A DNA stretch of 64,000 nucleotides from NCBI GenBank assembly GCA_014549065.1, contig JACDOX010000027.1, forward strand, positions 6,525,257 through 6,589,256. The letters run 5' to 3'. The notes beneath the pieces are model-generated. The model had not been told where the DNA came from. It worked only from the letters and a program-made list of their open reading frames with translations, and made no database searches. Below are positions 12,853-23,972 of the stretch, piece after piece (the stretch's first letter is position 1; each line of letters begins with the position of its first letter). Made by a program: the position numbers and the translations under genes. Source of the DNA: Cardinalis cardinalis. Its lineage: Eukaryota; Chordata; Aves; Passeriformes; Cardinalidae.

Positions 12853-13129
12853 AAGGTGTCCCAGAGGGTCTGCCCGTGGTGGGCGGCCACGGCCTGCGCA
12901 GGGGACAGCCCTGGCAGTGAGGGCAGGAAGCGCTGGTGGCTGGNCCCGGTATCTGGGGCTGTGCTTCCTGTCGTTAAACCACGGGCAGGGGAGCAGATGC
13001 GCCAGAGATGGCGGCGCCGCCTGCCCCAGGCAGCCATTGTGCAACCAACCGTCTCCTCAGTGCCATGCTCTGCGCCCGTGCGCCTGGGGCCTTGCTGTCN
13101 CTCCCAGCCCCTTCTTCAGGCACCTGAGA
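12853..13129 (+). other. GC-rich intronic patch, possible alternative 5' exon or promoter
   Basis: By my count about sixteen CpG sites fall within roughly 240 bases, in a region whose surroundings are AT-rich. The left edge has a strong acceptor-like sequence: a pyrimidine tract ending TTTCTTCAG at 12844-12852. The right edge has a donor-like GTAAGG at 13130. ATGGCGGC at 13008-13015 resembles the core of the YY1 initiator-type motif. From 13008 a 39-codon open frame in good start context (G at -3 and +4) ends at TGA 13125-13127, just before the donor. Two readings fit: an alternative non-coding ELF1 exon, or an internal promoter. It could also be a decayed GC-rich repeat. No homology was recognised. 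Confidence 0.35.
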
Positions 13130-14639
13130 GTAAGGATCAGGGTTTATGTAGTTCAACAGAAAGCAGGACTTGAACTCCTCAAGTGTGAATAACCATGGGA
13201 GTTATCCTGGCACAGCAAGAGCTGAGGTCCAGCATTTCGTTTTCCACGGCTCCCAGCGTGGGAGTTTTTAAATGCATCTGAGAAATGGGCAGGTTGGGCC
13301 TCAAGTTGTGCAATTTCATTAATGTCTTTCTGGGCAAGTAATTGCCACGTTGCCTGACCATTTTTTATTGTAAAATCTGTGATCTTCTGAGTGGGTTTTT
13401 TTCCTTTTTAATTATTAATTTTTTCATCTCAATACACTTGTGGTTTTGAGACAGCTCTGGCTTTCAGTTGAACAGCTTTTTGGAAGTGCACAGAAAAAGC
13501 ACATAAAACCTTCTNTTATAAATGATACAATTTTTTTAATGGAAGTTGCATGATTTCTGAAGATATAGATGTTATTGCAACATAATTAATTTCCTGAAAT
13601 TAGAACTCTAGTAGTACCTACCCCAGCACCAGATTTTAGAGAACCGAGTAGTCTGCACATCAAAATTATTTTAGAACTGAAACTGCACATACATTTCAGC
13701 CTTTCTGTCTTTTTTGGTGATCTTTTCTTCCTCNTGTGAGGCATAGCTCCCAGAATATTGTTTTTTTTTTCTTTTAAACTGTGTGTTTGTTAACTAGCCA
13801 GCATTGAGTAGGGATGTCTTTGCCATGTGATAAAATGATTCTGTACTATATGCTCTTTAAAAATAGGCTCTCAGCCTGAGGGTCACATTCGTCAGGGTGG
13901 GGAAGAGTAGAAAGGTTGTAGGGGTAGTGAGATTGGGGTAGGGTTGTGGATAAGGGGTTTGGGGATTTTTTTTTGCTGTTGGTTTAGGTTTTTACTCCTG
14001 CCTTGTGTTGGGCTACGGGGTGCTCTGCATGGCAGCCTGCATGGGAGGTTCTGCATACACAGAGGAGCTGCACTCAGAGACAGGCACTGCTCTGAGCTCC
14101 CGGTCCCCTGGGTGTCTGCAGGGCCAGGAGCCAGCACTGCAAGGGCAAAACTCTGCACTTTGCCTCTGTGAAAGGCACCAACTCTCGCATTTCTAACATA
14201 GCTGCGCTGGAAACCTTTCACAGGGACAGGATGATTCTGCTGGCCTTTCTCCCTTTCAGGTTTTGAGCACTGTTCTCAGTACTGTCATGTTTGAGAAAGG
14301 AAAGGTACAAACAGGGCACAACCCCCGAGGGGAACACGTAGTAAAACCTCCACAAAACTGCTTGAAGTGTATGCCATCTTGAAAAAAGGCGTAGATTTGG
14401 GGTTTTTACCCACCCCCACACAATTCTGATATTATTTCATTGTATCTATGGTCACAGTAAACCGCTGAGACTTCACAGAAGCAGATGNAATGTTAGACAA
14501 CAGAAATGAAAAAAGAAGGGAGGGTGGAGGATAAATTAAAGGATGGATTAGAAACTATGTAAAGCAGCCTGTCTCTGCATTACCTTGTTTATTGTACTCC
14601 TTAATCTTCCATCTACCGCTCAGCTTTCCCTTGTGTTTT

Positions 14640-14845
14640 CTTCTTTTGCTTTTTTGGGGGGGGCTTTTTTTGTTTGGTTGTGGTTTTTTAGTTCTTTATT
14701 GTGGGATGTTTTGTATAGTTTTTTGCTTGTTTCATTGGGATGTTTTGTTTTTGCCTTTTTTGTTTGGGTTTTGTTTGTTTTGTGGTGTATAGTGAGTTGT
14801 TATTTTTTTATCTTTTTTTTCTTTTTTTTTTTNTTTTTTTCCTTC
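14640..14845. repeat. T/G-rich low-complexity tract
   Basis: About 200 bases are dominated by T with scattered G: repeated TTTTG and TTTGTTTG units, a run of eight Gs, and long T runs at the right end containing one N. Open frames through it are Phe/Leu-rich on one strand and Lys-rich on the other, as expected from composition, and are not genes. Confidence 0.85.
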
Positions 14846-15054
14846 CTGACTCTGTGTGAGTTGAGTGTTATACTGGGAGAGAAAGGGTAGGTTAGAAACG
14901 ATACATAAAAACATTCTGCCTCTGGTTCCTATGATAATTTGTGGGTTTTCATAATAGAGATGATGTCTGCTGAGGAGCTTCTTGCGTGATGAGGCAGTGG
15001 TGCTGCAAGAANAGCTGGAATGTTTGTTTTCCCAGAGACCTAAATGAAAATTGT

Positions 15055-15457
15055 CAGAGGGCTGGAACAGCTATCCTGTGAAGAAAGTCTAAGAGCTATT
15101 CAGTGCAGAAAAGAGAAGACTCCAGGGAGATCTTGTTGCAGCCTTTAAGTGTATAGATGGGACTTTTAAGAAGGATAAAGATGTTTTACCAAGTTCTGTA
15201 GTGCCAGGAAAAGGTACAGTGTTTTTTGATTGAAAGAGCATAGATTTAGATTAGATATAAGGAAGATATTTTTGACANTGAGGNTGGAGAGGCACTGGTA
15301 CAGGTTGTTCAGAGAAGTTATGNAGGCCCTATCCCTGGAAGCTTATGTTGGATGGAGCAATGTGATCTACTGACAGATGTTCCTGCTTCTGGCATTGGGG
15401 TTGGACTTCAATGATATTCAAAGGTCCTTTCCAATCGAAACCATTTTCTGGTTCTCT
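15055..15457 (+). mobile_element. CR1 LINE fragment (about 400 bp)
   Basis: The order of CR1 3'-region landmarks is preserved: 'GGGCTGGAACAGCTATCCTGTGA', 'CAGTGCAGAAAAGAGAAG', 'CTCCAGGGAGATCTTG', 'TTTAGATTAGATATAAGGAAG', 'AGGCACTGGTACAGG', 'CCCTATCCCTGGAAG', 'GATGTTCCTGCTTCTGGCA' and 'AAGGTCCTTTCCAATCGAAACCATT'. The copy is diverged and 5'-truncated, contains several N bases and has no intact coding region. It is the longest CR1 copy recognised in the window. Confidence 0.93.
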
Positions 15458-18400
15458 GCGCTGGGGCCTGCATCAACTCTTGATAATTTAGAGAAGTCAG
15501 ATGTGACCTAAGGAAGGACCTTTCCTTTTCAGGAGATGGAACCTACCTTTGCTCCTCCCATTCATTGTTTGGAAAACTTAGAGNAATCTTAGTCCTTTCT
15601 TTTGGAAGTGTTGGAGGTTCTTAGAATGAAGGAAAGGTAGGAACAATCTTCGCNTTGTGGGTTAAAGTGGGGAGAAGCTGCTGCAGGAGAAATATGTCTC
15701 CCCAATTCCCCTTCTGTGTATGACACTGTTAGGGTTTCTCTTTTGGGAAGTGTGAGTGGACTTTTGCAGTCACCTCATTCAGACAATGCCTGAGAAAGGG
15801 GGCCAAGTGCATGCTGAAGTATCTGTATTNCTCACTCTGCAGAGCTGAGGGGAGGGAGAAAGAGGTCTCCAGGTTTGTGAGCCACTGGCTGTGGTGAGAT
15901 TGTGCTGCTTCCTTTTCCAAAATGACACCAAGCTGGGCACACAACTCAGCACAAGGTGATGGGACAATTTTGCGTTTTCCCTGGGTGATTTGGTTCCCCC
16001 CNAGTCTGCCTGCTGCCTTGCTTCCCCCCACAGCTGGGGAATAGGCTGGCTCACAGAGCCCCATGGTGGGGGCTGCAGCTGGATGGCACAGGCACATGTG
16101 CAGCAGCCGCCTCTGATGCCTTATTTAGTTCTGCAAAAGACATGGNAACTTGAATGATGAAATGAGGAAGAAGTGGGGCTTGAATTTCTCTACACCTGGT
16201 TGGTGGGAGCTCTGAAAGTTTCCAGAGTACACTGATTCTGTAGGTGTTTTCATGCAACACTCATAAATTCTGTTTCAAGTTCATTTCATTAGCAGCGAAT
16301 TTCTCTGTCTCCCAGGAGCAGGTGTGTGCTCATGTAAGAGTGACTTCGGCTTCAGTGTACACTTCCCCAGACATTACGAAATGAGAAATTCTGGCCTGTC
16401 CAGACACTGCCTTCCNTGGAGGGACCTTTGCAGACCCTTTTCCATAACACTCTTAAGAAAAATCTTTTTGCTTTTTTATTTTAATCTTGTTGGTCTTTAA
16501 GTTCTGCTTTGTCACTGTTTGAAACTCCATGATGGGAATTGTTAGTCTAACAACAAATCAGAAGATAATNTATATTCTCTTAATAGCCAAGTTCAATAGT
16601 TTGAAATTCCCCAGACTAATAGTCTCCCTTCTTAATCCCACCCCATGCAAATACTTTAGAACATGAATTTAGGCTACACTGATCTGTAAAAAGAAAAATG
16701 TACAAATGGCATGGGAATATTAGTTTCTGTCTTATTCTGCATAGTTGCAAGTTAATGCATTTATTATGCTAAACATCATGAAGAATATGCATTTTTAGAA
16801 TAACCTGGAATGAATATATTGCATTTCAGAGTGCATTAAAATTAGGAGCTTAAAGGCCCAAAAAGCTAACTTTTAATTAAGTCTTGAGTGAATGTTCTCC
16901 NCTACAACTGTGTAAGCAGTCTCTCACCTTGAGGAGGTTTTAAAGGCATGATTTTAGATAGTCTCTGCTTGGTTCTTTAACTAATTTTTTTTCCTGCAGA
17001 CATTTAAATTAATTGAGTCTAACATTTTATGTCCTGGATAGATGTTCAGTACAGCAGAAACGTCTGTACTCTTCATATTGTTAATGCAGCTTTTCCAATT
17101 CAGGCAGCCTTCAGTACCTCATTGGTTTTACCCAGCAGCAGCTTTTGGGGAAGGGCAATATTGAACAAATAGGTGAAGGGCATTGTTTTTAAAAAGGCAT
17201 TGGACCCTTACTGTGCAGGATTAAGATGCAAAGACACCATCATGCTCTTAAGTCCAAGGACTGGTGGGTGGAAAGCTGGACATGACCAAATAACGTGTGC
17301 TTGCAGCCCCAAAAGCCAGTTGCATCCTGGGCTGCATCAAAAGCAGTGTGGCCAGCNGGGTGAGGGATATGATTCTGCCCCTCTGCTCTGCTTTCCTGGC
17401 AGCCCACAGTTCTGTGATTGTGTAAAAACAGCACAGTTCAGTGAATTTCTGACTTGGAACCTGAAAGGTAATGATTACCTTTTGAAAAACTGGCTGAAAA
17501 GAGACAGACATGTGCAAGAGGGAAATAAGAACAGTGTAGAAGCATTTGCCTCTCCAAATGTTATTCTTAAAGCATAACAAGTGAGTGATGCTGAAGATGC
17601 TAGTAGGGAGAAAGAAGGAAAGATGATGACCGACATTGGAGATAAAAAACTCAAACCTGCAGCTTCTCTGCAGGGATGAAGGGGTCATCTCTAGAAGGTT
17701 TAAAGACAAGTGAATTGTGTTGCTTTTTTCCATGTACAATGGGGAGATACTCAGTGTGCCTACACTGAGATTATTGCTATAACCTGCACATAGAACTCTT
17801 TGTGCTATGTGCTCCACACCCTTAAGTAGTTGGCTGTCTAGTAACAAGGTGGTTTGTGTACCAAACAAGTTACAGCAAGAGCCTAAGGTCTGGGTTTTGT
17901 TGGTTTGGGTTTTTTTTTCTTTGTTTTGTTTTTTGAAGTCCCTCTGGCTATGTAATACTCACATTTTCTAACCAAGACCATGTCCCTCCCTCCATGTCTC
18001 AGTGCTGTGTGTGTGTTGGTACTTTCTTAAAAGTTGTATCCAATCTCAAGTTCAGTTTTAAGCTAATGTTTTGAAAGCATTCCTTGAGTTCAGAGCAAAC
18101 TGGTCAGCAGGTGTCTTTGCTCCCTTTCCTGCGTGGTGCAGATCTTACCTATTGTTTTTTGCTTGAGCATGTATGGAGTATTTTGTTCCTTCTTGTCTTT
18201 CTCTTNGGTGAGCTGTGACACTGGTACGAATTTTCCGTGCAAAAAGCACATCCTAGCTCAGAGCTGTGACTCATGCCGAGGGAAAATACAGAGTTACAGC
18301 NTTCCAACCCAAATTAGCCTTTGCCCTGCTACCTGCAGATTGAAAAGCTTATGTCCCTCAGTCTATAGTTTTCAATAAATTTCAGTTTTCTTTGTTAGGC

Positions 18401-21400
18401 TTTAGATGACATTTGAGTTGCAGCTACAGTGATCTGTAAATTACAATCAGACAGAAGATTTCACCTCAGAAAGATGTAACAAACGTCTTGCCTTGAGAGA
18501 CTCTCTTAAAGATGTGCTTTGTTTTTGGTCTTGGTTAAGAGACTCTGGCCTACATAAAGGCTGTTTGAGCTACTGTAAAAATCCTGTTTAAGCCAAAAAT
18601 TAAGTTGAATGTTTTTGTGCTAAAAAACTCCAGACAATTATATTAGAAAAGACAAACAGTGAAAAAGACTACTCCAGACTCGTGAGACTTGGATGTTAGC
18701 GGGAGGGAGTTCAGAAGTCTGGCTGAGGGCTCTGACTTCCCTGTGTGCAGCTGTTCCTTATCAGTCTGCCTGATTGTAGGTATGGTTTCGTACTTTGCAC
18801 CTCTTCTTAAATTACCTTTCATTGCCATTTCTACAGACTTTTGAATTGAGTAATTCTGCTTGTGAGATGTTAGGAGGTGTTGTCACCTTTTTTTGGGTTG
18901 GGCGTTTTTTTGCTTCTTGGGGTTTTTTGAATCTATACGAAAGCTCAGTGCAAGTATCAGTTTGTGATTTTGACAGTAGAAGATGTGCCTTAATTTTTCC
19001 AAGAGATACGCTGATGGAGATTTGTCTNTCCTGTACCAACCTCATGAGTGAATCCCTGCCTGTTCTAGGAATANTGTTGGACTCTCCAAACCCTTAAAAC
19101 AAAAAAATTCAGACTACTTGCCCTAGTTCACTCATCAAACCATTTCAGAAAAAACTTCTGAAAATAAGTAATCTCAATTGTTGTGACTGAATGGGTGACA
19201 AAATGNACCTGTGGGGGTGTTTAGAGAAGGTGTATGTTGGGGCATTGTATATGTGCTCTGAGTGGTCACAGATTGTAGAAAATGGGTGACTTCTTGCCTG
19301 GTGCAAAAGTTCTCACTGGTTAATTCCTGTGGTATAACCATTGGAAATACGTGACTGAGTACTTAATTTCTTATATTTGTGGGTAAAGTTGAATGAGGAT
19401 CTTTGTGGCAAATAGATTAAAAAGCTTCAGGCATGGTTTGCAAAAACATGTTTTAACTGATAAGCTTTATAAATTAAACTGAAATATGTATCTGTATTTT
19501 ACTCATGTGTCATTGTTAACCACAGTGCTAGTTTAAATATAAATAAAAGTGTTCTTGTAAATGAGTAGAATCTCTNGAAGACCAAAATGCTTGTCTAGTG
19601 CTGAGTTAGAGCAGCTTACAGATAAGTATTAGTTGCAGTGCTTTGTGGTATGGGCTGTACTGTTTCTCATTACAAGCCCTCTTAGCCATTATTTTTTTTT
19701 TGCTTTGCCTTGACTGTGTCTGTGATTTTTATCTATTCTTCTTGAGTGTTTCATCTCTGCTCTCTTGAGCTAGCTTGCTTGTAAGAGTGTAATNGTCTAT
19801 CACCCTGTATTCTCAGCTTTAACAAAATGCACCACTGGTCCCAAGAAGGAGGATGCCTGAACAACTCTGGATGAGTTGTAAGAATAAACATATCCATTTG
19901 TTAAAATTCTATTTAAGTCCAAGATGCACGATGAGCATGTAGGAAAGCTAAGGTACCTGTCATACAAGAACACAAAATACTTTATGTAGTCCTCTGAAGC
20001 ACTACCACTGCAGCTGGTGGCCATGGGCTGGCCATGCATCTTGTGCAAAGAGGGGAATTGCTGCTCCTTTTGTTTCAGCATTGCAGGATTTTACTTGCCA
20101 CTGTCTAAATTGTAGGCCCTAGTCTGTGAGAATAGGGTTAGCAGGACATCTTTCAGAAAGGGAGGTTGGGCTAAAAGCCATCAGGGAGATGGAACAGCCA
20201 AGCCCAGGACAGCACCACATCCTGGCTGGGCAGAAGGAAGCCAGTGTTGCTGGGAGAGCCATGGGCTGGAAACACCTTCTCCTTGTGCCATTCCAGTTAT
20301 GTGCTGAGAGCACACCTGCCTGCCTCCTGCTCTAGCAGCAGGGTCTGAGGGGAGGCAGGGAATCAGTGTAATTACATGATCTTGAACCCAGAATGGGTAT
20401 TGGGGTTTCTCAGGCCTGCTGAGATAAACAAGTACTTCCAGGCCAGGGCTCTTGTTGGAGGTAGGGTCTGCAGGTGCAGGTTTGTTTTTGGGGGCATCTT
20501 GGAGCTTCTGTTCTTGACGTAGCCTGCCTGTGTTCCACAGTTCCTAAAATGAAATCTCGCTCCATTGTGTAAGCTGTGAGGTAAGAAGGAAAAAGGACTC
20601 CTCTGCTGCAAATGTTTTGTAGGTGATACAGTCTAACTCAGAATAAATGTTTCTCCTGTTGGTAGAAAGGGTTAAGCATTGAGGGCAGCAGGTATAGGCA
20701 GACTTAGGTATGTGATATATTCGGCTGTTTTGCAAGGTGCTATAAACGTTGGCTCCCTGTAATCTGATACCAGGGTAGGACAGGCTAACCTAATGGAGGA
20801 AAATAGACAGCAATGTAAAAGAACTGGAAATTCAAGTCTAGCTGACTAATACCAGCCTGCTCCAGAGGCTTTTGACTGTTCATTTTGCTGACAGCTGACA
20901 GCAAATGAGAGGCAAACATGGCCTAATCTGCTCTGTATTCTTACAGCTTTTTTAAAGACACTGCAAAGGTAAGACCCCTTATATTTCTCAAACTGGCACT
21001 TGCTGAATGCAGCCTTGAACATAAACATCACTGACAAGAACAAAGTACCAAACTGAGGCTTGAAGTCCAGGTCTGTCTGTGAGTTTGGGAAAGGGGAGGC
21101 CTCANTGGGTTCTGTGTGGATTAGTTTGTGCCCCTTTCTAGCTGGTGCACGTCCATTAAATTCAGATTTCTGAAACTGCTCAAGTACTCAAACATAGAAA
21201 TGCAAATCACGCAGCACTTCTATGGCTATGTCAGAGAGTAATTTTGAACTTATTAAAGTATTTTGTTTGTTGTGCTTGACAGTCCAGTTAGAAGAGTTTT
21301 TAAAAAAAAATATTTGCAAAACGAAATCCACAGAATGCTAAAGATCTGTGTTGCAGAAGTTGTAATGAGGTTTTTACTGAGCTGGGTCCTGTAACAACTT

Positions 21401-21539
21401 TTGCAGAATACTGAAAAAGTCCTGTGGGAATTTAACTCCCTGATCTAGAATTACTGATGCTTGGCTGGAAGAGGTTGCCTGGAGTAACAAACTTTTAACT
21501 TGAACTTGATCTCTGTCGGCNTTTTTNTGTTGTTTTCCT

Positions 21540-21575
21540 TTTATTTATATATATACATATATATATATATATAGT
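21540..21575. repeat. (TA)n microsatellite-like tract
   Basis: A short alternating TATATA tract of about 35 bases, broken by one C, lies between T-rich flanks. It is self-complementary and probably length-variable. Confidence 0.9.
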
Positions 21576-23913
21576 GTTTATTTATAGTGAAGCTAAAAAA
21601 AAGTTCNTGTTTTTGGCCATCAGTTTTTCTTTGGTAAACTTAACTTTTACCTGCAGGTGATTTAAAAATAATGACTGTGTTACTAATTTATGGGCAAAAT
21701 GGTTTTTAGAGAACGATTGACTGTTTTATGTCAGTATTGGGTACAGACTAGCAACTGGTAATTTGTGAAGTTTGGCACCCTTCCAAAGCAATTATATTTA
21801 GTTTCTCTGATCTTTCTTCCTCTCACTGCCACTACTTCATTTTCCTGCGTGTATGTGTTAATCAAAGGAGCAAGATCTTGCAGGGTCAAACAGTTCTTCC
21901 CNCCTCCACCCCTCTTTTACAGGTTTCCTCATATCCTGTTTTAGCTGTCTTGGAGCTCACCCCTTCAGCTCTTTCTGAAAGATGCAAGGGAACTTTCCCT
22001 TAGAAATCAGTGAAATTTGACTTATCTGCAGCTCTATTTTTATAGATGTTTGTAGGCTTGTGGTCTTAATGCTCCATAAAAGGTGGTATTAAATGCAAGA
22101 AANTGCTTAAAAGTGCCTTTTAAAACATTTATTTTGTGTCACTGGAATANTACATTTGGTTTTCAAAAATTTCTGAACCTGATTCAGGATTTCATCAATT
22201 GATTGTTTTCTTGGTATCTTTTTTTAAAACAGCTTTTTGAGATTTTGTGCAGTGTGAAAAATCGGAAGATATATTTGATACTAATGTTACTTATTAATGC
22301 TGGTAATTTGCTTATCTCATTACAAGACATAAAACCAGTCTGCTCCCTGCAAATTTGCTATTGGATAAAATAGCATATACTAATTGTTATAGGAGAGGAA
22401 GTAATGAGAGACCTTTTGTTTTCCTTTCTCTCCATAATTATTATCACTTACCACTTGGTGAGCTAGACTAAGTGGACATTTGCAGTGTCCTATCCAACTT
22501 GTAGTCCATTTATTCTGCTTTTGCAATGTTTAATATATTACTGTTTTTCTGATGGAGAATATGTAAATCCAAAAGTGTGCAGTTAACAGGANTAAAGGAC
22601 AGCAAAATCCTGCATTTAGAGACATGCGATTGCAATCTGCACTACTGAAGGTCTATCATGTGTTAAGACCGCTCTTTTCCANTGTTTAAAAAGAAATCCT
22701 TATGTAATGGGGCTGGTTGGGTCTGATTACATTGAGCTGTTTTTAAAACATTTTACAATTTTCCTAAGCTTTTTACTTCTGTTTTGTCTGTAGCAAGGAG
22801 TTTGAGCAAGTACATCTAGGCTGATGCATTTTTAATTGCTTTTCTTTCATTCTTTCAAAACTGGTTGCTTGTTGACTTAATTGAATGTCTCCCTGGGAAA
22901 TATGATCACCTGATTTTCTCCATTCCCTACCAATAGTGATGAATTAACTACAAAAGGCAGAATTGAGGGGCAGTCCAAATTAGAGACTGCCAAGAGTTTT
23001 GGACCAGCAAACCACACTTCCCAGCCTCTGCATTTACTGGACATTAGTGTGTTTGTGTACCATTTTGCAGTAGCAAGAGGAGAAGCAGGTCTTTGCTATG
23101 AGTGTTATGTTTTCACCTGGTCCTTAGATCCGTATTACATTACTGCAAAAGGCCATGCTTTCAGAAACATTCCCCANAACAAAACCTGATGCTTTTGTTA
23201 GGATAAGAGACCTTTAGATAGTCCTACACAGAATTCTTAGAAAGATGGGCAGTCATGTGGTTGGTTGCTAGGGAGCTCAGTGTGGTGGTGTGCTCNTGGC
23301 CAGCATTTTCAGGTGGTGAAGGCCTGGCTTACACCTCGTCTCCTTTTTGACAATGCCTATGTGCAGATGTTAGCTTTCCAAGACCAAGATGTTCATACTG
23401 CCCTGAGATCTTGGTGCTTCTCCATTCCCTGGCTGGTAGACAGACTCTGGAATTCTTGCAGGCTTGGCACACTGTGTGCTGTCCCCATGCACTTCCTGTG
23501 CGACACTGTCCTTTTAGGTGTCCTTTTTTGGGGGGACAGTTCATCTTGTTTGGCTTTCAGTGGGTGAGGAGAAGATCAAACTATATATTTTCCCAGTGCC
23601 ACTAGGGTGTTGATGAGCAGCAGTGGGTGGAGGTGACTGAACTGGAAGCAGAGGAGGAGGACTTCTGTATCCACTTGTTGTATAGAGATTTGGGGTTTTT
23701 TTAAACTTTGGTAGGCAAAACAGCTGCACCAGAAGTTAAAAGTCAAGGCAGTAGAAGGGCACACATTTCATACACATGCTCTGGTGCATGTGTGCTGCAT
23801 GTGCACATGGATGTAAAGTATGTTCATGCAACTGCAGCTGCTGTGTATGCCTGGGTCCGTGTGTCCTGCAGGCAGGTAGAGTAGGGGCTGTGCAGTGAAG
23901 CAACGTTGTGTGG

Positions 23914-23972
23914 TTTTTATCTAACTGTAGTTAGGTAAAATGTTTTTGAAAATTTTTTATCTAACTGTAGTT
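23914..23972. repeat. Direct repeat, 19-bp unit with 40-bp period
   Basis: The 19-base unit beginning TTTTTATCTAACTG and ending TAGTT occurs exactly at 23914-23932 and 23954-23972, separated by 21 T/A-rich bases. It looks like a partly decayed tandem duplication inside intron 1. No function is indicated. Confidence 0.85.

Noticed and set aside
14585..14914. Phe/Leu/Trp-rich frame resembling a membrane protein
   Set aside because: The hydrophobicity is produced by T/G low-complexity DNA, and the reverse strand gives a Lys-rich frame.
9761..16652. Two octamer motifs ATGCAAAT (9761-9768 and 16645-16652)
   Set aside because: Eight-base motifs are expected about this often by chance in 64 kb, and no neighbouring sites support an enhancer.
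17248..17868. 206-codon open frame on the minus strand
   Set aside because: It is the longest N-light frame outside ELF1, but it crosses an N, has no recognisable domain, no exon-like codon pattern and no promoter context. It is a chance frame in intron 1.
20126..20335. 69-codon frame in a GC-richer piece of intron 1
   Set aside because: It has matching open frame on the opposite strand, no domain and no splice-site support.
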